Positions 8,232-14,972 of a stretch of DNA of 14,972 nucleotides are shown here, one piece after another. The stretch is taken from positions 57,284 through 72,255 of the forward strand of contig MU602689.1 of the NCBI GenBank assembly GCA_025201865.1. Direction: 5' to 3'. Within the stretch, counting starts at the first letter, position 1, and the number at the start of each line of letters is the position of its first letter. A program made the position numbers and the translations under genes. This DNA is from Ramicandelaber brevisporus. Its lineage: Eukaryota; Kickxellomycota; Ramicandelaberales; Ramicandelaberaceae. Below the pieces are notes generated by a model. That model ran no database searches, had not been told where the DNA came from, and worked only from the letters and a program-made list of their open reading frames with translations.

Positions 8232-8267
8232 TTGACTTTTTTTTTAACTTTCTTTCTTTCTTTCTTC
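8232..8267 (+). promoter_or_regulatory. Pyrimidine tract: T9 and (CTTT)4
   Basis: T9 at 8237-8245 followed by (CTTT)4CTTC from 8248, ending about 27 bp before the ATG at 8294. Pyrimidine tracts like this are common near fungal core promoters. The 245-bp IleRS-to-8294 spacer also holds AAACAC-type repeats at 8171-8204. Confidence 0.5.
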
Positions 8268-8293
8268 GACGGCATCTCCAAGGCTGCTCATCG

Positions 8294-10007
8294 ATGAGTA
8301 CTGGGGCCGGCTGGGACAAGTTTCTCAGTGCTGCTTGGCCAAGACTCTCTATCGAGCATACTATGGACAGCTATGATATCAGCGACGGCAACAGTGCCTC
8401 GAGATCGCCAACAGGTGATGGCAACAACAGCAGCAACAACAGTAACAACAGTAACAACAGTAACAATAATACCAATAATAACAATCATACTGTGACCAGC
8501 AGGGGCGGCAGCGATGGTACCAGCTCTCAAAGGCAGCAACAGCAGCAGCAGCAACAGCGACAACAGCAACTCCAGCAAACTATGGAAGACAGCAGCTCTA
8601 GGAAAAGGTACACATCCACAGCCAGGACTGCTAGTCCGTTTGATGCAGCTCGACTGCCATCGTCATCGACACCATCGACATTATCGACATCAGCATCGCC
8701 TGGTCCATCTTATCCGCTAATGGATTTTTCGCGCTCAGTATCGCCTCTAACTCAACTCGAGTCTTCACAGCATTATCAGCAGTATCAACAGAGGCAACAA
8801 CCGTCATCCTCTTCAGCATCAGCAAGACCCACTGCCAAAAGACGACGATTAGTAAGACCATATCACGAGCCCCAGCGTGACGAAAACGACATGAGCCAAT
8901 GGTCGCCCAACAGACGACAGCGCGAAACGGATCGAATAACATCCGAGCTCGCCGTGGTTGATGCCGAGATTGATGCGCTAGAGCGCGAGGAGAGTCCAGA
9001 GTGGAATCGAGTGATTGGACACATTGAGGAAGACTACTATGCTGATAGATTTAGAATTATATCTCGACACGATGCAAGATACACAGTGGCACACAGAGAC
9101 TATAGAGGAGAAGTGTTGACAGCAAGGCAAGATAGATTAAATGGACAGCGCGGATTGAGAGATGGCATGATTAGAGAACGGGCATTGGAATCAGTGAAAT
9201 TGAGAGATAGAGAAAGGCTGATTCACGAGCAATTTACATTAGAAGCACCGCAGCAAGTGTCTACAAGTGAACTATCAGCAGCTGCGTCAGCACTGATTCG
9301 ATTGAAATCACATAGACATTCAGCAACAGCACAACAGCAGCAACAAATACAAATACAAAGGATATCAATGGATGTTCTCGCAGACGCTTGCATTGGAGAT
9401 TTGCAATTGCTATCTCTCGGCGATGCATCTTCTGCTCAGCGGCCAGATCCTCAGTCTTCAGCATCAACTACAGCCAAATCTGTCAATACAGTCGATTTCA
9501 CAGACACACTACCCAGTCACGATAGAACATCATCTGCATCACCGACACCTAGACCATCTCAGCCAACTAAAGTCATTAGTATTGACGGCGTTGATGAGAA
9601 TGAGAATGAGAGTGTGAATGAGGATGAGGATGAGAATATGAATGAGAGTGTGAATGAGGATGAAGATGAAGATGACATTGATGTAGAAGTGGATGTCAGT
9701 GATATTATACAACCCAGCAACGACATTGACAACAGACAGTCGCCAGAATCAACACCTTCACAGCCACCACAGAAATCCACCACACAACGAACATCCCAAT
9801 CGAAATCACAGTCGCAGACAGCGAGAACTATATCATCGCCAAATAAGCGGTCTCAGCCTAGGCAACCAACTTCTGTTAAATCAGTACCAACAACGATGCA
9901 GAGATCGACGCTTGTTACACAGCCAGCAGCGCAGAAATCACGACAGCGGCGGCAGAATGTGGTTCCTCCACCATCTCAATTGAACGCATCAACTACAAAT
10001 AACGATG

Positions 10008-10040
<33 letters not shown>

Positions 10041-10552
10041 ATGACGATGACGATGATGAGCTTGAGGTGATATCAATGTCCCAAGCGCCAGTTCGAGCGC
10101 CAAGAGTACTTCAGCGACAAAGAGTTGGTCGAAAGAGTAACAGTAGCAGCAATCAGAACAAGGAGTCTAATTCAACAACACAGTCTACCAATGCATCGAA
10201 TACATCAAGTACATCGAATACATCACAGCCACCTTCTCGAACTACACAGCATAAACAGAAGCAGCGTCCTCTGCAACAAAATCAGCAGCAGCAACAGCAG
10301 CAGCAAACATCCCACCAAAATCCGCGACATCACCAGCGCCAACAACAGCAACAGCAACAACAGCAACAACAGCAACAACAGCAACAACAGCAGCCACGAA
10401 GGCAGCAACAAACGCAACAAGCTCGTCGGCAAAGTAATCAAACCAGCCAAGGCTCCAATCACAGTAACCTGCGGCTACGCCCTAGCAACGGTAGTGCTCA
10501 GAATCCATCTCAGCCGCGATCTGAGCCGTTGGAAATCATTGAACTTGACTAA
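8294..10552 (+). CDS. Probable Sds3-like chromatin protein with long low-complexity tails
   Basis: 752 aa, mostly disordered. In order: Asn/Ser-rich (44-64), polyQ (81-95), Ser/Pro-rich, a basic AKRRRLVRP patch (181-189, NLS-like), then a charged helical block at about 205-316 (ITSELAVVDAEIDALEREE, SPEWNRVIGHIEEDYYADRF, RYTVAHRDYRGEV, RGLRDGMIRERALESVKLR). That block follows the layout of the Sds3-like/BRMS1 family (short helix, a 'PE' turn, then one long coiled coil), whose members are subunits of Rpd3/Sin3-type histone deacetylase complexes; the match is from pattern memory. After it come an Asn/Glu/Asp tract (431-470), Asn12 and Asp6 near 571-588, and Gln18 at 683-700. Three hydrophobic-acidic motifs resemble SUMO-interacting motifs. 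Met24 is an alternative start. Tandem after IleRS, with a separate promoter. Confidence 0.85.
10340..10393 (+). repeat. CAA/CAG array encoding Gln18
   Basis: Eighteen Gln codons in a mostly CAA-CAA-CAG nine-base rhythm. Further shorter Gln arrays lie at about 8534-8579 and 10276-10307 in the same gene. The regular mixed pattern suggests expansion in nine-base steps. Confidence 0.88.
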
Positions 10553-10711
10553 TGCCATTACACCTTTATTGTATCTTTAAAAACAAAATGCATCTATAGT
10601 TTAAAACAAACAAAAGCGAGAAAAGGAGAGAAGCCGATTGATGAAGAGAAGTAAAGAACGTATTCATGCAAAGCAAATGCGAAGAAAAGAGAAAAGAAAA
10701 ATGTGATACAT

Positions 10712-11602
10712 TTAAACAACAGTGCGACGACTGCGAGTACTGCTCATACGACTGACATTTGCCGAAGCCATGGTTGTACGCACCGATGTTGTCAGAGTGT
10801 TTACCACAAATGTCGCCCACGCCACCAGTGACAATGGCGCAAAGAACTCCAGCATCTTGTAGTTGATACACAGGTAATAGTTGGCATCGAGTGGGAACTT
10901 GCCAGCGCTCTGATTGGCAGCAGCCAAGAATGGGCTCGGGACACAGCGCGCGTTCCATGGGATGAGAACACCGTGCCAAAAGTAGTAGCCAATCGAAACG
11001 CACCAAAAGACGAGCAGTAGCAAAGAGGGCAAAACGGGAGTGATGGCCGTGATGGCTTGCTCATAAATGTCGCGCCATGTGAGCGGAAGTGGAACGTACG
11101 CCAGAGTAGCACCATCGCCGGCAACGGAGTAGGCGGTTGCGGAGAAGAAGGACTGATCAAACGGTGTAATTTCTTGCACTGGGACTTGCTGATAATCGCG
11201 CATTGGTTGTGGCTGTGGTTCTAATTGTTGCTGCTGTTGCTGTTGTTGGTGGTGATGATGACTGCGAGACAGATCAGGCTGTAGATGAACAGGAAGTGGC
11301 TTCTCGTATGCTTTGCCACTTAATTTGGCCATTCCAAACTCATCCCGATGCTCAACATTTGGCAGCAAGTGGTAGTTGCGTTCCCACAGCTTTCGGAATT
11401 GGTAAATGACGAGAGCTGCAGAAAGGAGAGTTGTAAAGTATGTGAACTTGGTTCCCCACCCCAGCGAAGGTGAAGGGTCGAGACCAAGGTATGAAACGTG
11501 GATACCAATGTTGCCAGCAAATGTGCCAACTGCACCGCTGAATGCAGCAACGAGTATGCCTAGCGACGCAAAGAACCTTCTTGATTCGTGGTGGTCTGAC
11601 AT
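10712..11602 (-). CDS. Unrecognised multi-pass membrane protein
   Basis: 296 aa from the first ATG (11602, MSDHHESRRF); the open frame extends five codons upstream but without an ATG. Four hydrophobic segments are visible: about 10-36 (FFASLGILVAAFSGAVGTF), 53-70 (FTYFTTLLSAALVIYQF), 186-208 (AITPVLPSLLLLVFWCVSIG) and 249-270 (MLEFFAPLSLVAWATFVVN). Between segments 2 and 3 is a loop of about 115 residues containing His4Gln8 (115-126) and Gln/Pro repeats; between 3 and 4 a shorter loop holds Cys220 and Cys245. The tail is Ser/Arg-rich and basic (SRMSSTRSRRTVV), likely cytosolic by the positive-inside tendency. There is no cleavable signal peptide. I do not recognise the family. Convergent with the 8294-10552 gene, 159 bp apart, with TTTATT near 10564 as a possible minus-strand AATAAA element. 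Confidence 0.8.
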   Translation of the reverse strand: MSDHHESRRFFASLGILVAAFSGAVGTFAGNIGIHVSYLGLDPSPSLGWGTKFTYFTTLLSAALVIYQFRKLWERNYHLLPNVEHRDEFGMAKLSGKAYEKPLPVHLQPDLSRSHHHHQQQQQQQQLEPQPQPMRDYQQVPVQEITPFDQSFFSATAYSVAGDGATLAYVPLPLTWRDIYEQAITAITPVLPSLLLLVFWCVSIGYYFWHGVLIPWNARCVPSPFLAAANQSAGKFPLDANYYLCINYKMLEFFAPLSLVAWATFVVNTLTTSVRTTMASANVSRMSSTRSRRTVV

Positions 11603-11723
11603 TAGTGAAGTATACACAGTGAAAGTAAACCTGAATAAACGGTAAGAGTTATGAAAGGTCGTGAAGAGTCAAGGAGTGTCAGAACAAGTATGAATGATAC
11701 AGTTTGGAAGTGGAAAGAGGAGC

Positions 11724-11751
11724 GGGGGTGAGGGAGAGGGAGAGGGATGGG
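11724..11751 (+). promoter_or_regulatory. G-quadruplex motif, five G-runs
   Basis: Five runs of at least three G (11724-11728, 11732-11734, 11738-11740, 11744-11746, 11749-11751) are separated by loops of two to three bases. This meets the usual G3+N1-7 rule with one spare run. It lies 122-149 bp upstream of the membrane-protein ATG, on that gene's template strand. A regulatory role is inference. Confidence 0.65.
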
Positions 11752-12028
11752 AGGTGCAGATCAAAACGTATAAAAAGTGTGAATGGACTTGCTGCGCAGG
11801 ATGCGGGTGTATGCTTGTGTGTGTATGTGGGTGTGTGCGGGTGGATTGACGTTTTGGTTCGTTTGCTCGTTTTTCTTGACAAGCCATCAACATTGCGCGA
11901 GTGTCACCAAACAATGACAAACAGTGACTTGCAATCTCTGTTCATTCGTCCGTCTCTCTTTCTATCTCCCTTATTCTACCAATCACTCGCAACTGACTGA
12001 TGTATCTCAAAACATCCACGATAAGTAC

Positions 12029-12087
12029 CACACTCACACATTCACACTCACACTCACGTTCATTCACTCACGCTCACTCGCTCACCC
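12029..12087. repeat. Imperfect CACTCA hexamer array
   Basis: About ten degenerate copies of CACTCA/TTCACA/CGCTCA in a pyrimidine-rich strand with regular CA/CT alternation. Non-coding. Confidence 0.75.
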
Positions 12088-12245
12088 AAGTAATTTGAGC
12101 GACATGATAGAAGCTAGCCTCTCAACAAAAAGAAAAACAAGAACAAGAACAAAAACAAAATTGACCTGCCATTGAGCGACGCACACATGAGTGAATGAAT
12201 GATGATGCAAAACGGTCATAAAGCGAATAAAAAAATTAGATCGTC

Positions 12246-12275
12246 CATACCATACCATTCCATATTATACCATGC
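12246..12275. repeat. Degenerate CCATA pentamer run
   Basis: About six copies of CCATA/CCATT/TTATA in tandem in the spacer downstream of the F-box gene. Confidence 0.65.
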
Positions 12276-12331
12276 CACTGCCTCCTTCGCTCTACCAATC
12301 TGCTTATCGTATACTAGCCGTTCACAACAAC

Positions 12332-12350
12332 GTACTCTCGACCAGAGTAC
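12332..12350. other. Perfect 7-bp inverted repeat
   Basis: GTACTCT, a five-base spacer CGACC, then AGAGTAC. It lies about 140 bp past the stop of the F-box gene, so it may form a hairpin in a 3' UTR or serve as a dyad binding site. The sequence does not decide. Confidence 0.5.
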
Positions 12351-12492
12351 AGTGCATTTCGACTGCTGGATAGTAACTTGTGTCTTTTATCAGTTTGTTG
12401 CACATGGTTAAAGTAAACAGATATTTGACTCTACAACAGTGTGGTAGTTTTAATAAATTGAAAACAAATGATACAAAGTGTTTAAAGTGGTA

Positions 12493-13893
12493 TTAGGGAT
12501 TACCAGGATCATCAGGCAGAAACATTGACGGAATGACACCGTTGTTGGTTTCATTTATCATTCGTACTTTGTCTTCATGGTGCGTCTCGATGACCGTAAC
12601 TTCAATTCCCCGGGATGGGACAATTGGATCGAAGTTTGCGTTCCACTCTAGTAACTGCGTTCCATCGACATAAAAGTACCCATGGATGAAATGAGGGAGC
12701 AAAAACGGATTGTTCAGAGCCTCAATAATCCGTGGTCCAGTGACAGTTGTCGGAGAGATGTGGAGATATAAGAATTGAAGCTTCGGATAACGTGGTGCAC
12801 TCTCGTAGAACAACATTGTCAATGGATCGTAGCCACCAACTGGAGTGTAGTGTGTTATCTCCAACCGAGCAAGTACCTCCGCACTAGTATGGCCCAAGTT
12901 GATGACGAACTCCCGCTCTCTCTCGATTAGCACCAAATCAGTAGTTGAACACGCGCCAAGAATGAAGCCAAGACAAAGCTCAAATTTTGGACGCCGAATG
13001 CCACAAATTTTTAGATAGAGATCCATCGCAGTGACCTTGCTACCATCATTATTAACAGTCGGAGCGGCATGGGAGAGATCGAGCTCGCTACACACTTCCA
13101 AAATACGCAATGCCGGAAAGTTCACCTCATCAATCACCATCTCCGTAACCTCCTTGAGAACATCCACACTACCGATTCCTCTAAAACCCAACCGACTAAC
13201 ATGCTTGAACACCGCGAATGCTGAAACAACCAGACCAGATTCAATACTTACAACTGAAACCACAAGACGCTGGATCTGACTTGCACGCGCCTTCAAATGT
13301 AACCCAGGAAACACATCCATATCCAAATCAACGTCATGCATAAACACAGACTCCAATCGCAGCATGACCGCAACAGCCTTGTCCAATTCATCTGCCAGAT
13401 GCTCATCAGCTGTAAACCCAAATTCAGAAACAACCAACTTCCTCAACGAACTCAATTTCACCACAAAGCCACCCATCCACCGCCGACTCGATAAACCATC
13501 ATCGATTGCCACATACAGCCAAATGATATTTGGGATTAAACTGGCAAAGTTCGGCTCGGCATCCAGTATCTCACGCAAAGTTGAGGTACGAATGCCCATC
13601 CAGTTTAGCCGATGACCATATTTGACAAATGCACCTAAAAGCTGCTTTCGTGTCACACCTCTGCATCCAACGTGTAAAACGTCGCTGAACACTTTGTTGC
13701 GAAAATACTGCTCGTATGCAATATACCATTTCTTAGATACAAGTCTAAATATTGGTCGATAATAAAAGTTGAAGAACGATATAATGAGCGCAATCAACTC
13801 AGTCGGCAGCCAATACTCATCATAGGCTAAAGTGTTTTCAACGAAACGCGGCCTCTTGTTTGGCACTGGATTGAGCAACTTGCCGATATCCAT
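12493..13893 (-). CDS. F-box-like protein
   Basis: 466 aa from the first ATG (13893, MDIGKLLNPV); the frame continues upstream without an ATG. Residues 28-66 (YWLPTELIALIISFF, then RPIFRLVSKKWYIAYEQYF) follow the F-box pattern LPxEL...I...F...R..LVSKxWY, which in known proteins binds Skp1 in SCF ubiquitin ligases. A basic NKRPR precedes it (12-16). The rest alternates hydrophobic strands with short helices, for example LRKLVVSEFGF, QIQRLVVSVVSI and FPALRILEVCSEL, in the style of the degenerate leucine-rich C-termini of fungal F-box proteins, which choose the substrate; no canonical LRR consensus is seen. There is no catalytic motif, signal peptide or membrane segment. Such families are often large and fast-evolving in fungi. 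It has the same strand as both neighbours, but wide spacing argues for separate transcription. Confidence 0.85.
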   Translation of the reverse strand: MDIGKLLNPVPNKRPRFVENTLAYDEYWLPTELIALIISFFNFYYRPIFRLVSKKWYIAYEQYFRNKVFSDVLHVGCRGVTRKQLLGAFVKYGHRLNWMGIRTSTLREILDAEPNFASLIPNIIWLYVAIDDGLSSRRWMGGFVVKLSSLRKLVVSEFGFTADEHLADELDKAVAVMLRLESVFMHDVDLDMDVFPGLHLKARASQIQRLVVSVVSIESGLVVSAFAVFKHVSRLGFRGIGSVDVLKEVTEMVIDEVNFPALRILEVCSELDLSHAAPTVNNDGSKVTAMDLYLKICGIRRPKFELCLGFILGACSTTDLVLIEREREFVINLGHTSAEVLARLEITHYTPVGGYDPLTMLFYESAPRYPKLQFLYLHISPTTVTGPRIIEALNNPFLLPHFIHGYFYVDGTQLLEWNANFDPIVPSRGIEVTVIETHHEDKVRMINETNNGVIPSMFLPDDPGNP

Positions 13894-14162
13894 AACTTGC
13901 GTTGACTGTTTGCTGAGAATAGTGTTGAAAAAGAAAAGAGATGGCGAACTAGCGAGATGAGGTGAAAGCAGGGTTGGAAAAGCCAAGATGAACAACCTTG
14001 CAGATTTGTGCAACCCTACTCTTTTTCTACCAAGTATTGTTTTGTGTAACGCGAAAGTTACACGCAGTCACAGAGAGCAACACTGTCTCTCAACCTCGCA
14101 GCCACACTCACTGTCCTCAAATGGCTTTAAAAGCAATGCTACTAAAATGAAAAATGCTTGAT

Positions 14163-14408
14163 TTAATGACCACAGTGCTCCCGACTGTACGCCTCGGCAT
14201 CAGCAAGTTCCTGTGCCGTGCACTGTGCCACCATGCAATCGTGGGCTTTGTTTCTGAAGGTCTGGTCATTACACGTACATGAGGGGGACGTATAGCTACA
14301 ATCTGGTCTACTGGATTTCATGGCACAACCAACCGCGCAGGGCGAAATACCACTAGCAGCGCAGTAGCCGACGAGTCCCAAAAGTACAGCAATAGCACTA
14401 AGCTTCAT
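14163..14408 (-). CDS. Small secreted CFEM-domain protein
   Basis: 81 aa. Residues 1-19 form a signal peptide: Lys2, a hydrophobic core (AIAVLLGLVG) and small residues before Gly20. The mature part has exactly eight Cys (24, 28, 37, 44, 46, 58, 63, 79) with the CFEM order PCxxxC, C, CxC, C, C, C; the domain fills the whole mature protein. CFEM proteins are fungal extracellular or wall proteins; some bind heme or act at host surfaces. This copy has no Ser/Thr stalk and no hydrophobic C-terminal GPI signal (it ends REHCGH), so it should be released. The Asp usually found three residues before the CxC pair is Ser41 here, while an Asp sits next to Cys37 (Asp36). The start is ATATCAAGATG, and a TATA box lies 180 bp upstream. 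Confidence 0.9.
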   Translation of the reverse strand: MKLSAIAVLLGLVGYCAASGISPCAVGCAMKSSRPDCSYTSPSCTCNDQTFRNKAHDCMVAQCTAQELADAEAYSREHCGH

Positions 14409-14466
14409 CTTGATATGTTGGCTTGAGAGAGTCTTGGTCTTGGAGTGACTTGAAGTTGGAATTGGA

Positions 14467-14547
14467 GTTGTTGAATTTGTTGAATTTGTTGAAGTTGTTG
14501 AAGTTGTTGAAGTTGTTGAAGTTGTTGAAGTTGTTGTAATTGTTGCA
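14467..14547. repeat. 9-bp tandem repeat, 9 units
   Basis: Nine 9-bp units: GTTGTTGAA at 14467-14475, TTTGTTGAA twice, GTTGTTGAA four times (14494-14529), then variants GTTGTTGTA and ATTGTTGCA. On the minus strand the transcript reads repeated UUCAACAAC. It lies 59-139 bp upstream of the CFEM ATG, probably in the 5' UTR or at the transcription start. Confidence 0.9.
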
Positions 14548-14587
14548 GTCGAAAAAGAGAAGTGTGAGGAGCCTCCTCGCAGGGTTG

Positions 14588-14594
14588 CTTTATA
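14588..14594 (-). promoter_or_regulatory. TATA box of the CFEM gene
   Basis: TATAAAG on the minus strand, in the context GCCTATAAAGC, 180 bp before the CFEM ATG. With fungal start sites usually tens of bases downstream, the leader would be roughly 100-150 nt and include the 9-bp repeat. Confidence 0.6.
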
Positions 14595-14759
14595 GGCATT
14601 CTGTATAGTGGAAGGAGGTCGTGTGAGGAGAGAAGGGGGTGATGTGTTGTTGAGCGTTGGGCTTGAGTGTTAGATTGACTGAATTCTTTCCCAGTCTCCT
14701 TCACTTCGCAACATTCAGCCCTCTACAACTGTTTGCCAGTCATGTTAATTGTTCATCAG

Positions 14760-14972
14760 TCAATATAGTCGAATACTGCTGATCCACTCTGATTCAATTC
14801 GAATAGAACTGGTATGTCTTTCGAGATGTTGCCATCCATGCGGATTGCCAATGTTGCCACCCCTAACACGACTATTTTTGATGACTGCTGAACTTCGCTG
14901 CTTTCGAATTGACAAAGAAAAGAACAATGTAAATCCACCGAAGATACCGTAAGAATTGTACATGATGTCATG
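14760..14972 (-). CDS. Possible 3' end of a gene running off the right edge
   Basis: Minus strand, open from the right edge to TGA at 14762-14760. It begins HDIMYNSYGIFGGFTLFFSL, which resembles the end of a last membrane helix, followed by a basic tail (SIRKQRSS...). Codons in the first 20 or so triplets favour C or T in third position as in neighbouring genes. Another minus frame (stop TGA at 14758-14756) looks more protein-like over its last 30 codons (IRMDGNISKDIPVLFELNQ), so an intron or frame change may lie within this stretch. I cannot name the family. Confidence 0.35.
   Translation of the reverse strand, partial: HDIMYNSYGIFGGFTLFFSLSIRKQRSSAVIKNSRVRGGNIGNPHGWQHLERHTSSIRIESEWISSIRLY

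Larger units (their letters stand above)
11603..12492. other. 890-bp non-coding region with stacked simple repeats
   Basis: The leader and promoter of the membrane-protein gene and the 3' region of the F-box gene must lie here. Visible: a G-rich G-quadruplex motif at 11724-11751, GT/GGGTGT-rich sequence at 11805-11843, an imperfect CACTCA array at 12029-12087, an AACAAG/AAAAAC run at 12124-12160, a CCATA-type run at 12246-12275, and a 7-bp stem inverted repeat at 12332-12350. Open frames here are short, repeat-driven and on both strands; I see no convincing gene. Confidence 0.6.
14409..14759. promoter_or_regulatory. CFEM gene promoter and leader
   Basis: 351 bp separate the CFEM ATG from the next minus-strand stop upstream. 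Reading on the minus strand: the 3' flank of the upstream gene, a TATA box at 14594-14588, a pyrimidine-rich CTTCTCTTTTTCGACTG stretch, a CAACTTCAA repeat, and a CA-rich segment ending CAACATATCAAG before the ATG. A CA-rich, TA-poor leader is typical of well-translated fungal mRNAs. Confidence 0.6.

Noticed and set aside
11603-12492. Short frames of 60-98 codons on both strands
   Set aside because: They are built from simple repeats, overlap each other on opposite strands and show no motif or codon signal.
13894-14013. 40-codon N-terminal extension of the F-box protein resembling a signal peptide
   Set aside because: It would begin with TTG rather than ATG; the first ATG at 13893 gives a sensible start shortly before the F-box.
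1-14972. tRNA genes, CRISPR array, transposon or prokaryotic operon
   Set aside because: No T-loop/acceptor pairing, no spaced direct repeats, no transposase or terminal inverted repeats, and spacing and content are fungal.

Overview
This window is nuclear DNA from a fungus. The evidence is a small secreted CFEM-type protein, a fungal-type Ca3427-like solute-binding-fold protein, a mitochondrial isoleucyl-tRNA synthetase with its own leader, long intron-free genes, spaced promoters with no operon logic, and heavy Gln/Asn/His low-complexity tracts. CTG reads as leucine at conserved synthetase positions (for example the Leu just before HIGH), so this is not a CUG-reassigned yeast. The intron-poor genes and the divergent F-box protein would fit an early-diverging lineage or a non-CUG yeast, but the sequence alone does not settle the phylum.

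Layout, left to right. (1) 1-523, minus: 5' part of a gene cut by the window edge, with an Asn24 tract and SSSD repeats, and possibly the start of a class I cyclic-nucleotide phosphodiesterase domain. (2) 524-897: divergent promoter with (GT)13 and a 17-bp tandem repeat. (3) 898-2946, plus: unrecognised 682-aa protein. (4) 3349-4410, minus: Ca3427-like protein. (5) 4857-8048, plus: mitochondrial IleRS, divergent from (4). (6) 8294-10552, plus: low-complexity protein with a probable Sds3-like chromatin domain. (7) 10712-11602, minus: unrecognised four-segment membrane protein. (8) 11603-12492: repeat-rich non-coding stretch with a G-quadruplex motif. (9) 12493-13893, minus: F-box-like protein. 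(10) 14163-14408, minus: CFEM mini-protein with a TATA box and a 9-bp repeat in its leader. (11) 14760-14972, minus: probable 3' end of a gene cut by the right edge.

The genes do not form one pathway. IleRS is mitochondrial housekeeping, the Sds3-like and F-box proteins are probable chromatin and ubiquitin-system regulators, and the CFEM protein is secreted. The shared theme is unstable short tandem repeats in coding sequence, leaders and promoters. I found no tRNA, rRNA, CRISPR array, transposase or phage-like module. The most notable items are three SUMO-interaction-like motifs in the Sds3-like protein, repeated splice-acceptor-like units ahead of gene 3, a CFEM domain that seems to lack its heme-ligand Asp, and a five-run G-quadruplex motif upstream of the membrane-protein gene.
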